From: Dyadobacter bucti
GTDB taxonomy: Bacteria; Bacteroidota; Bacteroidia; Cytophagales; Spirosomataceae
Assembly (NCBI RefSeq): GCF_005869225.1
Contig: NZ_SWFP01000001.1
Span: 1 to 64,000 of the forward strand
DNA: 64,000 bases
Reading direction: 5' to 3'
Shown here: piece by piece, positions 7,661 through 16,100 of the stretch
Layout: each line of letters opens with the position of its first letter
How positions within the stretch are numbered: position 1 is the first letter of the stretch
Notes under the pieces: generated by a model
What the model saw: the letters and a program-made list of their open reading frames with translations, nothing else
What the model was told of the DNA's origin: nothing
Databases searched by the model: none
Translations under genes and position numbers: made by a program

Positions 7661-10048
7661 TTGATCCGGCTTTTCCTCCTCTCCTTTTTTGTTCCGATTA
7701 TCATATTACTGGCTGGGGTAACCGCCAGTGGTCAAGACGTTTACATAAATGGTGTTGTCAGGGACCATGGTGGTGCCACGCTGCCTGGTGCGGCTGCTTC
7801 GCTGGAGGGAACAGGTGAAAATGCTACCGCGGATCGAGAGGGCAGATTTCGCATTCAAACAAAAAGCGCTGATTCTTACAAGATAACCATCCAGCATATC
7901 GGGTTCAAAAAGCTTACACGGACGATTTCAGGCAAAGAAATCTCTGAAAATGAATTGGTATTCGTGCTTGCCGAACAGCAGACACAGCTCTCGGAAGTGC
8001 AGATTACCGGCCGTACTGAAACGAACCAGGCGCGGTTACAGCCGATCAAAGCCGAGGTGATCAATACCAAGGCCGTGCAAGAGCAGCCGTCAACGCTGGT
8101 AGAACTGATGAACCGATCGGCGGGCATCCGGATCAGGCAAACCGGTGGACTGGGTTCTAATGCTGGTCTGATGATGAATGGTTTCCAGGATCGCGCAATC
8201 AAAAATTTCAAAGACGGTATTCCTATGGACTACCTCGGCGCGGGTTACAATATATCGCTGGTGCCTGTGAACATGCTCGATCGCGTTGAAGTGTACAAAG
8301 GCGTGCTCCCGGCATCACTGGGAGCGGATGCATTGGGCGGGGCCGTGAACATGGTTACGAAAAAATCGCTTTACCGCTACGCCGAAACCTCATACGAAGC
8401 GGCGTCTTTCAATACCCACCGGGCGTCTTTAAATGCTTTATACACAGACTCTACCCGGCATTTTTTCATTGGCGGCGACGCGTTCCTGAACCGTTCCGAT
8501 AATAATTACAAAGTATATGTGATCGTAACCGACCAGGAAACGGCAGCGAGGACGCCGGCGACGGTCCGTTTGTTTCACAACAAATTTGCCAATTATTACG
8601 CGGAAGCATACGGTGGTGTTACCAACCTGAAATGGGTCGACGAACTGCGTGCAGGAGTTACCTGGTTTCACATTAACCGCCAGAATCAATATGGTGCGAC
8701 AATGTCACAGCCCTTTGGTGCTTCGCTGAGCACACAATATTCCGTGATACCGACGCTGCGGTATCGCAAAAAATTTGGTAAGCTGAGCGTTGACCAGTTT
8801 CTGACAACGAGCAACATCCATACCACTCAGGTTGACACGGCCAGAGGCACTTACGACTGGTACGGCAACTTTATTCCGAGTCCCTCGCGGGTAGGCGAAA
8901 CATCGGTCCGCGGGACGTTGTCGGAAATTAAATTTTCCTATTTCACTTCCCGCACAAACCTGGCTTACCGGTTAAATCAAAACCACCTGGCCGAGCTGAA
9001 TGTCGTCTCTACCAACATGGGTCGCACCGGTCGTGACCCGCTGGGACTTATATTGCCCGAAACCGGCCGGGATATCCTGACGCTTCCTGCCAAATATTAC
9101 AAAATCGTGGCGGCAGCCGGTATACAGTCGACCTTCCTGAATGAAAAACTGACCAACAACCTCATTGCCAAATTCTTCCATTATCATACGTCGACCATTA
9201 ATGTAGATATTTACGGCACTGCATTAGGTGAGCATCGGTACACTTCCGAAAACAGCTTTGGGATTGCCGAGGCACTGAAATTTGCGTTGACACCGAATAC
9301 TTTTTTCAGGGTTTCCGCAGAGGCGGCTACGCGCCTTCCCGAGCAGGACGAAATGTTTGGAGATGGTAATTTTCACCGTTCCAACTTCCTTTTGAAACCG
9401 GAAAAAAGCACCAACGTCAATCTCGGTTTCCGCACCGAAAGACGAAATGCATACAGTCTGGAGGTCAATGCTTTCTACCGTGTCACCCGCGACCTGATCC
9501 TGAAAATGCCGATCGACTTTTTGTTTACCCAAAATCAGAATGTCGAAAGTGTAAAAGGTCTGGGATTTGAAACCGACCTCAACATTTCCCTGACACGCTG
9601 GCTGCGCGCGAATGGTAATTTTACGTACCAGGATTTCCGAATTTTCGACACAGGTAATCGTCTGAAAGAAAACGCAAGGCTACGGAATACGCCCTATTTC
9701 TTTGCCAACCTCGGTTTGAACAGCACGCTCGACCGCATCGGCGGACAAGGGAAACTGCACCTCTACTACTTCTTCTCGTTCGTTCGGGAATATTACCTCG
9801 ACTACGTGCCCAAATCGCTGGAACCCGACGGCTTCCTGGGACTTTGGGGTAAAGCCAAATTCGACGCGCCAAACATTATCCCAAACCAGGCACTGCATTC
9901 AGCGGGCTTTACTTACAACCCGGCGGGAGAGCGATTTTCCATTGGATTTCAGGCCAAAAATTTCCTGAATGCGCGTGTTTACGACAATTTCCGCATTCAG
10001 AATGCCGGCCGCAGCCTGCACTTTAAAGTGAATTATACCCTCAAATAA
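7661..10048 (+). CDS. TonB-dependent receptor, probable ferri-siderophore importer
   Basis: A 795-residue outer-membrane receptor. It starts at TTG (7661): no ATG or GTG is available before the signal peptide (residues 2-25, ending TASGQ). Next come a carboxypeptidase-regulatory-like domain (VYINGVVRDHGGATLPGA), a plug (MMNGFQDRAIKNFKDGIP, DRVEVYKGVLPASLGADALG) and a barrel ending FKVNYTLK. It is a standalone receptor of siderophore type, shorter than SusC and without a SusD partner. The PchR-like regulator and PepSY neighbours support ferri-siderophore import. The leader is short, only about 34 bases from the predicted transcription start. Confidence 0.9.
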   Translation: MIRLFLLSFFVPIIILLAGVTASGQDVYINGVVRDHGGATLPGAAASLEGTGENATADREGRFRIQTKSADSYKITIQHIGFKKLTRTISGKEISENELVFVLAEQQTQLSEVQITGRTETNQARLQPIKAEVINTKAVQEQPSTLVELMNRSAGIRIRQTGGLGSNAGLMMNGFQDRAIKNFKDGIPMDYLGAGYNISLVPVNMLDRVEVYKGVLPASLGADALGGAVNMVTKKSLYRYAETSYEAASFNTHRASLNALYTDSTRHFFIGGDAFLNRSDNNYKVYVIVTDQETAARTPATVRLFHNKFANYYAEAYGGVTNLKWVDELRAGVTWFHINRQNQYGATMSQPFGASLSTQYSVIPTLRYRKKFGKLSVDQFLTTSNIHTTQVDTARGTYDWYGNFIPSPSRVGETSVRGTLSEIKFSYFTSRTNLAYRLNQNHLAELNVVSTNMGRTGRDPLGLILPETGRDILTLPAKYYKIVAAAGIQSTFLNEKLTNNLIAKFFHYHTSTINVDIYGTALGEHRYTSENSFGIAEALKFALTPNTFFRVSAEAATRLPEQDEMFGDGNFHRSNFLLKPEKSTNVNLGFRTERRNAYSLEVNAFYRVTRDLILKMPIDFLFTQNQNVESVKGLGFETDLNISLTRWLRANGNFTYQDFRIFDTGNRLKENARLRNTPYFFANLGLNSTLDRIGGQGKLHLYYFFSFVREYYLDYVPKSLEPDGFLGLWGKAKFDAPNIIPNQALHSAGFTYNPAGERFSIGFQAKNFLNARVYDNFRIQNAGRSLHFKVNYTLK

Positions 10049-10077
10049 ATTTTATATCTCTACAAAATAACCTGTTT

Positions 10078-11306
10078 ATGAAAGTTCCTTTATTCAAGTT
10101 TGTTTATTTCGTTTTTGCTGCCTCCATGCTGGCTGGCTGTTCTTCCGACAACAATACGGAGGAGCCTACACCAGAGGAAAAGGACAAGTTTATCCTGATG
10201 TCCACTACATCGCGTTTTGACGCCGGTTTTATCACAGCACTTGACGGATTTCCAGCCGGAAGCGTGAAGAATACCAACGCCAAAACTTTGCAGGTATCCA
10301 GTGCTTTTGGTTTTCGTACATTTGGCAAATGGCTCTTCAACCGCTCCAATGCGGCCGGCGACGCAGGTTTGCAGAAGTTTACAGTGAATGCAGACGGCAG
10401 CTTGAAAGACGAAGGTTTTATCTCTGGTTCAACACAGTTCCTGGTTTTGAATGAAACCAGCGGCTACTACCTCGACCCACGCGCGGAACGCTGAAAATCC
10501 AGAAGTTTAACCCGGCCACGATGCTACGCACCGGCGAGATCGACCTGTCGGCGCTTAAAAAGGCAGGTGTGGAATACCAAGCCATCGGCCAGCACACGAT
10601 TGCTGCAAAAGAGGGAAAGTTGTATCTCGGAATTACATATGGCACTACCACGGGTGGCGGTTACGGCGACGATCTTTACAACACCATCGAATTTGCCGTG
10701 GTCGACATTGCAACTGACAAGTATGAGAAAACGATCAAGTACGACGGTCTGCGCAGCATCGGCTGGGGTTCGTCGGGGAACAAAATGTGGTCGATTGGAG
10801 ACGACGGCGCATTATACCTTTATTCGACAGGTCTTGGTAAAATGTCATTTGAAAAATCTTCAATTATCCGTATTAAAAAAGGTGAAACGGATTTCGATAA
10901 AGACTGGATCCTGACAGCACCAAACGGCAACTCTCTTGTAATGGCGCTGATTAAAGGTGGAAAGCTATATTACGAAATGACATCGACTCCTCTGAAAACG
11001 GACTATTCGAACCTTACTGCCAGCATTTTTGAATATTATGTCTACGATTTCGCTTCCAAGCAAAGTACTAAAATCACAGGCATGCCGCTCCACGATTATG
11101 CTTATGCCAATGAACAGGCTATCACTGAAATCGATGGAAAAGTATACTTGTGGGTAAGAAACGGTACCGTGACCACCGTCGGTAACACGCAGGTGACGAC
11201 GGTTAACGAAGACGGATATTATGTATTGGACGGTACCAATGCAACCTCTGTTTTCAAAGTTGACCACGATGGTACGATCCAGGGTTTTGCGAAACTGAGC
11301 GACTAA
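10078..11306 (+). pseudogene. DUF4374-type lipoprotein interrupted by a one-base frameshift
   Basis: Two adjoining frames encode one lipoprotein of about 410 residues. The first part (10078-10494) has a lipoprotein signal (MLAGCSSDN) and the pattern FILMSTTSRFDAGFITALDG, as in DUF4374 proteins found beside siderophore receptors. The frame is lost near 10476-10478. Adding one base in that CCC run restores GYYLDP-TRGTLKIQKFNPATM and reads on to 11306. An internal ATG at 10521 could start the second part, but without any export signal. This is either a real mutation or an assembly error. If intact, it would be a periplasmic or surface lipoprotein of the iron locus, presumed beta-propeller-like. 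Confidence 0.8.
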
Positions 11307-11342
11307 CGAATTTCTCATACTTAACAGATAACCTTGTTCACG

Positions 11343-12518
11343 ATGAGTTCAGTAAAAAAAATCCAGGTCTGGTTTCAGATCCACAAATGGACCAGCCTGA
11401 TCTGCACGGCATTTCTGCTGATGCTTTGCCTTACAGGTCTCCCGCTTATTTTTCACGAAGAGATCGAAGAGCTGGAAGGTAAGCCGCACCTGGCCAGAGA
11501 AGTTCCTGCCGGAACACCGGTCGCCGGGCTCGACAAGCTGGCCGAGACTGCGCAGAAAAAGTATCCGGACAAGGTTATCCGTTTTGTGTACTGGGATGAA
11601 CACGAACCCAATACCACCACATTCAGTTTATCCGACTCGATCGACGCGCCGCCCGACAACTACGTCAATCTGATCCTCGACGACCATACCGCCGAAGTAC
11701 TCGACCAGCCAAAAGTACAGGAAGGCTTTATGTACATTATGCTGCAAATGCATATAGACATGTTCATGGGCATTGGCGGCAAACTCTTTCTGGGGTTAAT
11801 GGGCCTGCTTTTCATCGCGGCGATCGTGTCGGGTATCATGCTCTACGGTCCGATTATGAAGCGCTTTGATTTTGGTATGATACGCACCGAGCGCTCGACA
11901 AGGCTGAAATGGCTCGATCTGCACAACCTGCTTGGTGTCGTGACGATCGTATGGGGCGTGGTAGTCGGCTTCACCGGCGTGATCAACACTACCTCGGACC
12001 TCATTCTGGGACTATGGCAAATGGGGCAGTTAGCGGAAATGACGGCACCCTACAAAGATGCTGCACCGCTGACAGGCAAGCTCAGCTCACTCGATCAGGC
12101 ACTGGCGCTTACCAAAAAAGCAGCGCCGGGCATGGAACCTTCGATCATCACTTACCCTGGCACTGCATTTACCAGCAAACATCACTACGCAGTATTTGTA
12201 AAAGGCAATACCCCGCTCACCAAACGGATCATCAAACCCGCATTGATCGATGCAAAGAACGGTACGCTGACCGATTTGCGTGATATGCCCTGGTATGTGA
12301 ATGCCTTGTTTGTTTCCGAGCCGTTGCATTTCGGCGATTACGGCGGCCTCCCACTCAAAATCATCTGGGCGCTTTTCGACATTGCTACTATTGTTATTCT
12401 CGGCAGCGGTCTGTACTTGTGGTTTGCAAGAAATAAAGCCACCAGGGCACACATCAATCGCCTGTCAAAAAATGACACCGAAATCCTGACGGTACTGGCT
12501 CAAAAAGAAAACGCCTGA
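11343..12518 (+). CDS. PepSY-associated TM protein, probable siderophore reductase-like
   Basis: An inner-membrane protein of about 391 residues from the ATG at 11343 (a TTG nine bases upstream is in frame). An N-terminal helix (WTSLICTAFLLMLCLTGLPL) is followed by a PepSY periplasmic domain. Three more helices follow at about 150-170 (FLGLMGLLFIAAIVSGIML), about 200-220 (LLGVVTIVWGVVVGFTGVI) and near the C-terminus (FDIATIVILGSGLYLWF). Several membrane-edge histidines (IHKWT, LQMHIDMF, DLHNLLG) are candidate haem ligands, as in FoxB/PiuB-type proteins that reduce ferri-siderophores. Position after the receptor and DUF4374 gene fits that role. Confidence 0.85.
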   Translation: MSSVKKIQVWFQIHKWTSLICTAFLLMLCLTGLPLIFHEEIEELEGKPHLAREVPAGTPVAGLDKLAETAQKKYPDKVIRFVYWDEHEPNTTTFSLSDSIDAPPDNYVNLILDDHTAEVLDQPKVQEGFMYIMLQMHIDMFMGIGGKLFLGLMGLLFIAAIVSGIMLYGPIMKRFDFGMIRTERSTRLKWLDLHNLLGVVTIVWGVVVGFTGVINTTSDLILGLWQMGQLAEMTAPYKDAAPLTGKLSSLDQALALTKKAAPGMEPSIITYPGTAFTSKHHYAVFVKGNTPLTKRIIKPALIDAKNGTLTDLRDMPWYVNALFVSEPLHFGDYGGLPLKIIWALFDIATIVILGSGLYLWFARNKATRAHINRLSKNDTEILTVLAQKENA

Positions 12519-12527
12519 CGATTAGCC

Positions 12528-12734
12528 ATGAAAAGCACATTTTGGAAAATATGGGGAATTCCGGTTATAACCGGTGTATTATCTGGCATAGGGTTGCTGT
12601 CGGCGCTTACCGGCGACGGTTTTTACGATCTCGTATCCTGGTCGACGCTGGGAGTTCCGGTAGCGGTTACCATTTGGTTTTTGTTTAAAACTAAAAAGCC
12701 AAAGGCCGAGGGCCGCGCTAAATCCCGAATTTAA
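12528..12734 (+). CDS. Small two-helix membrane protein of the iron locus
   Basis: A 68-residue protein with two predicted membrane helices (about 9-27, IPVITGVLSGIGLLSAL, and about 37-52, WSTLGVPVAVTIWFLF) and a basic tail (KTKKPKAEGRAKSRI). It starts nine bases after the PepSY gene stop on the same strand, so it is co-transcribed. I do not recognise a named family. It may be a small partner of the PepSY membrane protein, which is inferred from position only. Confidence 0.75.
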   Translation: MKSTFWKIWGIPVITGVLSGIGLLSALTGDGFYDLVSWSTLGVPVAVTIWFLFKTKKPKAEGRAKSRI

Positions 12735-12766
12735 CCTCGAACAAACCACCGGCCGGTAACGTACTG

Positions 12767-12786
12767 GCGCCCGGCGTTCCGGGCGT
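12767..12786 (+). terminator. GC-rich hairpin after the siderophore operon
   Basis: CGCCCGG and CCGGGCG form a stem around a CGTT loop, extended by a G-T pair, about 30 bases past the last gene of the operon. A T tract is not evident, only a T-rich stretch about 12 bases later. It lies between convergent genes and could serve both strands. Confidence 0.5.
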
Positions 12787-12869
12787 CTGCGTCGGGGTTA
12801 TTTCTTTAAAAAAGTTTGTTGCAGACAAGTATAGCTACGCGAAAAGTTCTTCCCAAACGTTCCTTCCTG

Positions 12870-13778
12870 TCAGTTAAACGACTGTCGGAATTCCAAAGGG
12901 CTTTGTTTTGTCTTTGCTTTAAAAAGCTTGTTGAAAGATTGTGAATGTTCAAATCCCAGTTCATAGGCAATTTCACTCACCGACAATTCGGTGGCCGACA
13001 ACTTCTCTTTCGCCTTTTCAACGAGTTTTTCGTGGATGTGCTGCTGGGTAGTCTGTCCGGTCAGCTGCTTCAATAAGCTGCTAAGATACTTGGCCGAAAT
13101 ATTAAGCTGATCCGCGACAAGTTTAACCGTTGGCAACCCTTTCGACAATAGATCGTCGTTATTGAAATACTCGGTTAACACCTGGTCCATGCGCTCCAAA
13201 ATTCTGCTGTTGGTTATTTTTCTGGTAATGAACTGACGTTCATAAAAACGCTGTGCATATGTAAACAGCAGTTCCAGTTGCGCGATAATCACATCCTGGC
13301 TGAATTTATCAATGTTGGACCTGTATTCGTTTTTGATGTTCCCGATGATGCCGTTGACCAGGGTTTCCTCTTGATCAGAAAGGAATAGCGCCTCACTGGT
13401 GGAATAGCCAAAGTAGTCGTATTGCCTGATCTTTTTGGCCAGCGATGTATTCCATAAAAAGTCCGGGTGGATGAACAGCATCCAACCTTCGAGCCTGGAA
13501 GGCACGCCATTTTCTTCGCCGCGCAAAACCTGCCCAGGTGACATAAAGGCCATTAGCCCTTCGTCAAAATCATACTTCTGCTGTCCATAGTACAGTTTGT
13601 CGCACCCTCTCTTCATGGATACAACATACAAGTCAAATATCACCGCATGAATGCCTGTATCATTGCTCAGTCCGGCTAAATCGATGAGGCCGATCAATGG
13701 ATGGTAGGGTTTTCCCAGTCCCATCAGGCGATGGATTTCCGCGATAGACTGTATACGGTAGGGTTTCATGTTTGCCAT
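12870..13778 (-). CDS. AraC family transcriptional regulator
   Basis: A 302-residue regulator. The N-terminal 170 residues resemble an AraC-type sensor without a clear His cluster (LYYGQQKYDFDEGLMAFMSP). The C-terminal domain has both helix-turn-helices (VKLVADQLNISAKYLSSLLK and VSEIAYELGFEHSQSFNKLF, with PLEFRQSFN at the end). It lies 13 bases after the DoxX-like gene on the same strand, so the two are co-transcribed. AraC proteins of this type often control neighbouring oxidoreductases; here an SDR gene lies upstream. Its ligand is unknown. Confidence 0.9.
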   Translation of the reverse strand: MANMKPYRIQSIAEIHRLMGLGKPYHPLIGLIDLAGLSNDTGIHAVIFDLYVVSMKRGCDKLYYGQQKYDFDEGLMAFMSPGQVLRGEENGVPSRLEGWMLFIHPDFLWNTSLAKKIRQYDYFGYSTSEALFLSDQEETLVNGIIGNIKNEYRSNIDKFSQDVIIAQLELLFTYAQRFYERQFITRKITNSRILERMDQVLTEYFNNDDLLSKGLPTVKLVADQLNISAKYLSSLLKQLTGQTTQQHIHEKLVEKAKEKLSATELSVSEIAYELGFEHSQSFNKLFKAKTKQSPLEFRQSFN

Positions 13779-13791
13779 AGCGAAAGGGTTT

Positions 13792-14145
13792 TCAATGTTT
13801 GAACGGATATTTCAGCCATATCATCAACAGGGGCATTGCCAAAAACGGAATTTCCATCAACGCGATTTTATAGTTGCCGGCATGGAGCGCCAGTGCCATA
13901 ATTAAAACTATGGAGAAGGCATTCAGCACATTGCCCAGAAAAAAAGTTTTGGGGATGAGCAGCAGAATACCTGTCGCGATGGTCAAAACGCCAAAGAATG
14001 GAGTGAGCGATTCGCTGATACCCAGTTCAGCCATCATTTTAGCTGACTGAGGATTGTCCCGGAGGTTAAACGTGTCCCAGCCATGTTTGAAGCTGAGCGC
14101 TGCTGAAACGATCAGCAGTACTAAGGAGATGATGTTTTTGATCAT
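13792..14145 (-). CDS. DoxX-like four-helix membrane protein
   Basis: A 117-residue protein with four hydrophobic segments (NIISLVLLIVSAALSF; FFGVLTIATGILLLIP; NVLNAFSIVLIMALALHA; IPFLAMPLLMIWL). Length and helix pattern fit the DoxX/DoxX-like family of small integral membrane proteins, some linked to thiol or quinone redox. It is the first gene of a two-gene unit with the AraC regulator. A long palindrome sits just upstream at its predicted promoter. The specific role is unknown. Confidence 0.75.
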   Translation of the reverse strand: MIKNIISLVLLIVSAALSFKHGWDTFNLRDNPQSAKMMAELGISESLTPFFGVLTIATGILLLIPKTFFLGNVLNAFSIVLIMALALHAGNYKIALMEIPFLAMPLLMIWLKYPFKH

Positions 14146-14189
14146 GAAAAACTATATTTATTCGCGTCTTTTAAATTTAAATGTTTTTC

Positions 14190-14232
14190 CAATCAGGAAA
14201 TACCGGTATATCCTGATTGTGATGCAAAGGTG
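14190..14232 (-). promoter_or_regulatory. 30-base near-perfect palindrome at the DoxX/AraC promoter
   Basis: Bases 14190-14219 form a 30-base palindrome with one mismatched pair. The left arm begins CAATCAGGAAATACC and the centre is ACCGGT, with no loop. On the minus strand, CACCTTTG (14225-14232) is a near match to the -7 box and puts the transcription start at the palindrome edge. This suggests an operator, most simply for autoregulation by the co-transcribed AraC protein. A terminator of the upstream SDR gene is the alternative, but there is no loop and no T tract. Confidence 0.55.
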
Positions 14233-14268
14233 ATCAGCATCAGAACGATGCAGAGTAAGTTGTTCATT

Positions 14269-15051
14269 TTAACGCTGGTCTTGCAACGCTCTGATCTTCT
14301 TAAACTCTCTGTGCCCAAACTTCACGAGCAGTTCAGGAACAAGCCTTGCCGCAAGTTTTATCACATTGATCATCGTCGGTTTGAGCTCCGGCCGATCTTT
14401 CAGAAGTCCGTTGATGGCAACACGCACCATCTTGTCAACATCCATCATCATGCCGGCATCGGGCTGTACCGGCCAGTCGTTCTGAAGGTTGGTCTTAACA
14501 CCCGGCGGTACCATTTCGAATACTTTTACGTTCGTGTCCTCCAACTGCAAACGCAAGGCTTGGGTGTAGGCATGGACGCCCGCTTTTGTGGCACTATATA
14601 CCGGTGCCGCCGAGTAAGCCATAAATGCGATTCCCGATGAAACATTGACAATCGCGGCCGAGTTCTTTGTGAGCAGGTGGGGTAAAAACTGGTGTACCAT
14701 TTGTATGGTTCCGGACAGATTGGTAGCAACCTCCATGTTGATTTTTTGCAGGTCCAATGTCGTATCCCGAAGATCGATCAACCGCATGAGGCCAGCGTTA
14801 TTGATTATGATATTCAGTTGGGGAAATTGCCGGGTGACATCCTCGTAGAGCTGTTTAATCTCATGCGGATCACTGACGTCGCTTTGAAACGTATATACGT
14901 TGGGGAACATTTTTTTCGTGTCGTTCAGGGCATCTGCATTGCGCCCGGTCACAATGATATTTGCTCCCTCTCCGGTCAGTTGTTTTACAAGCTCTAAACC
15001 GATTCCGCTTGTGCCTCCTGTGATCAGGATGGTGCTGTTTCTCAATTCCAT
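14269..15051 (-). CDS. Short-chain dehydrogenase/reductase (DltE-like)
   Basis: A 260-residue NAD(P)-dependent oxidoreductase. It has the Rossmann glycine motif TGGTSGIG near the N-terminus, the NNAG motif, an active-site serine in NVSSGIAF and the YSATK motif (Tyr and Lys). Overall it resembles DltE/COG3967 type dehydrogenases. The substrate is not identifiable. It is followed by the DoxX-like and AraC genes on the same strand after a 123-base gap that contains the palindrome, so it may be co-regulated rather than strictly in the same operon. Confidence 0.9.
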   Translation of the reverse strand: MELRNSTILITGGTSGIGLELVKQLTGEGANIIVTGRNADALNDTKKMFPNVYTFQSDVSDPHEIKQLYEDVTRQFPQLNIIINNAGLMRLIDLRDTTLDLQKINMEVATNLSGTIQMVHQFLPHLLTKNSAAIVNVSSGIAFMAYSAAPVYSATKAGVHAYTQALRLQLEDTNVKVFEMVPPGVKTNLQNDWPVQPDAGMMMDVDKMVRVAINGLLKDRPELKPTMINVIKLAARLVPELLVKFGHREFKKIRALQDQR

Positions 15052-15177
15052 ATGTCTGATGTTTTGTTATTGCAAAGTTCATCAGTCACCATAAAACAAG
15101 TTTAGCCAAAAGGCTCAATGTTGTAGTCAAAAGGGAGGACATGTTATGCAACCCCGATCTGAAAAGCAATAATCCTT

Positions 15178-15828
15178 TTAACCTTCATCCAGGATTTCTT
15201 TCAGCTTCAAAATGTTATCAATGCCCAGCTTGGCGAAAATGGCGGTTTTGAATGTGCTGATGGTGGAAATGTGCAGGCCCGTCTTTTCGGCGATCAAAGA
15301 GGTGGTCATTCCCTGCACCAGCAGTTTGGCGACTTCTTTTTGTCTCGGGGTCAGAAGGTCGTATTTTCTTGAAGTTTTATAGTTTTTTAAAAGGTACTCG
15401 AACAGGTGTTCGAGATGACCAGCACTTACATACCGTTTGCCTTGCGCCACTGTGTGAATGCAATTGATCAGTTCGGTCAGGTCCTTGTGTTTCAAAAGGT
15501 ACCCGTTGGCGCCGGTTTTTAAATAATCGATTACGATCTCCGGCCTCATTTCTTCCCCATACAAAACAACCTGGGCATCCGGATAAACTGATTTAATGGT
15601 GCTCACGGGATTCAGTCCGTCTTCCTCAAAATCCGTATTGATCACCAGGATGAACAGTAATGCTCCCTGAGCCTGTTGCGACTCCTGGAAACCATTGAAA
15701 CTTTCAAAATCCGACACATTTTCGGGCTTAAACTTCTCTTTGAGCAAAAATGAGAGGCCCATGCGTGGAACAGGATGCGAATCGAGGATAATTATTTTCG
15801 GAATGATGTACTGTGGCTGATCAATCAT
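15178..15828 (-). CDS. LuxR-type response regulator with degenerate receiver
   Basis: A regulator of about 216 residues, starting at the ATG at 15828 (an in-frame GTG at 15894 adds 22 unlikely residues). The N-terminal receiver keeps the beta-1 Asp (IIILDSHPVPRMGL), a possible acceptor Asp in NTDFEED and the conserved Lys in NGYLLKHKD. The second acidic residue and the switch Ser/Thr are not evident. The C-terminus is a LuxR/NarL helix-turn-helix (LTPRQKEVAKLLVQGMTTSL, then HISTISTFKTAIFAKLG). No partner kinase is adjacent. It may respond to something other than phosphorylation. Confidence 0.85.
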   Translation of the reverse strand: MIDQPQYIIPKIIILDSHPVPRMGLSFLLKEKFKPENVSDFESFNGFQESQQAQGALLFILVINTDFEEDGLNPVSTIKSVYPDAQVVLYGEEMRPEIVIDYLKTGANGYLLKHKDLTELINCIHTVAQGKRYVSAGHLEHLFEYLLKNYKTSRKYDLLTPRQKEVAKLLVQGMTTSLIAEKTGLHISTISTFKTAIFAKLGIDNILKLKEILDEG

Positions 15829-16100
15829 AACCAAAGGTAGAGCGAAAGAAAATAGAATCGGGTATTTATTAACTATGAAATATAATTCTGCCACTGATAA
15901 GTTCCAGAGATACTTTTATTCAGTACATTATGAAATTTGATCTTTGCAATCAAAACATTACGATTTCAAAATCATATTTATTTTATATAAAATCAAATAA
16001 ATATCGGCGTCGTTCGTATTGACTATGGACTTCATGGCACAACTACGGTTAAACTCTGTTTTCTACGACTTAATCAACACGAGTTTAAACCAGCATATGA

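Noticed and set aside
10521..11306. Second part of the DUF4374 region as an independent gene
   Set aside because: It has no export signal or ribosome site, and one added base joins it smoothly to the first part.
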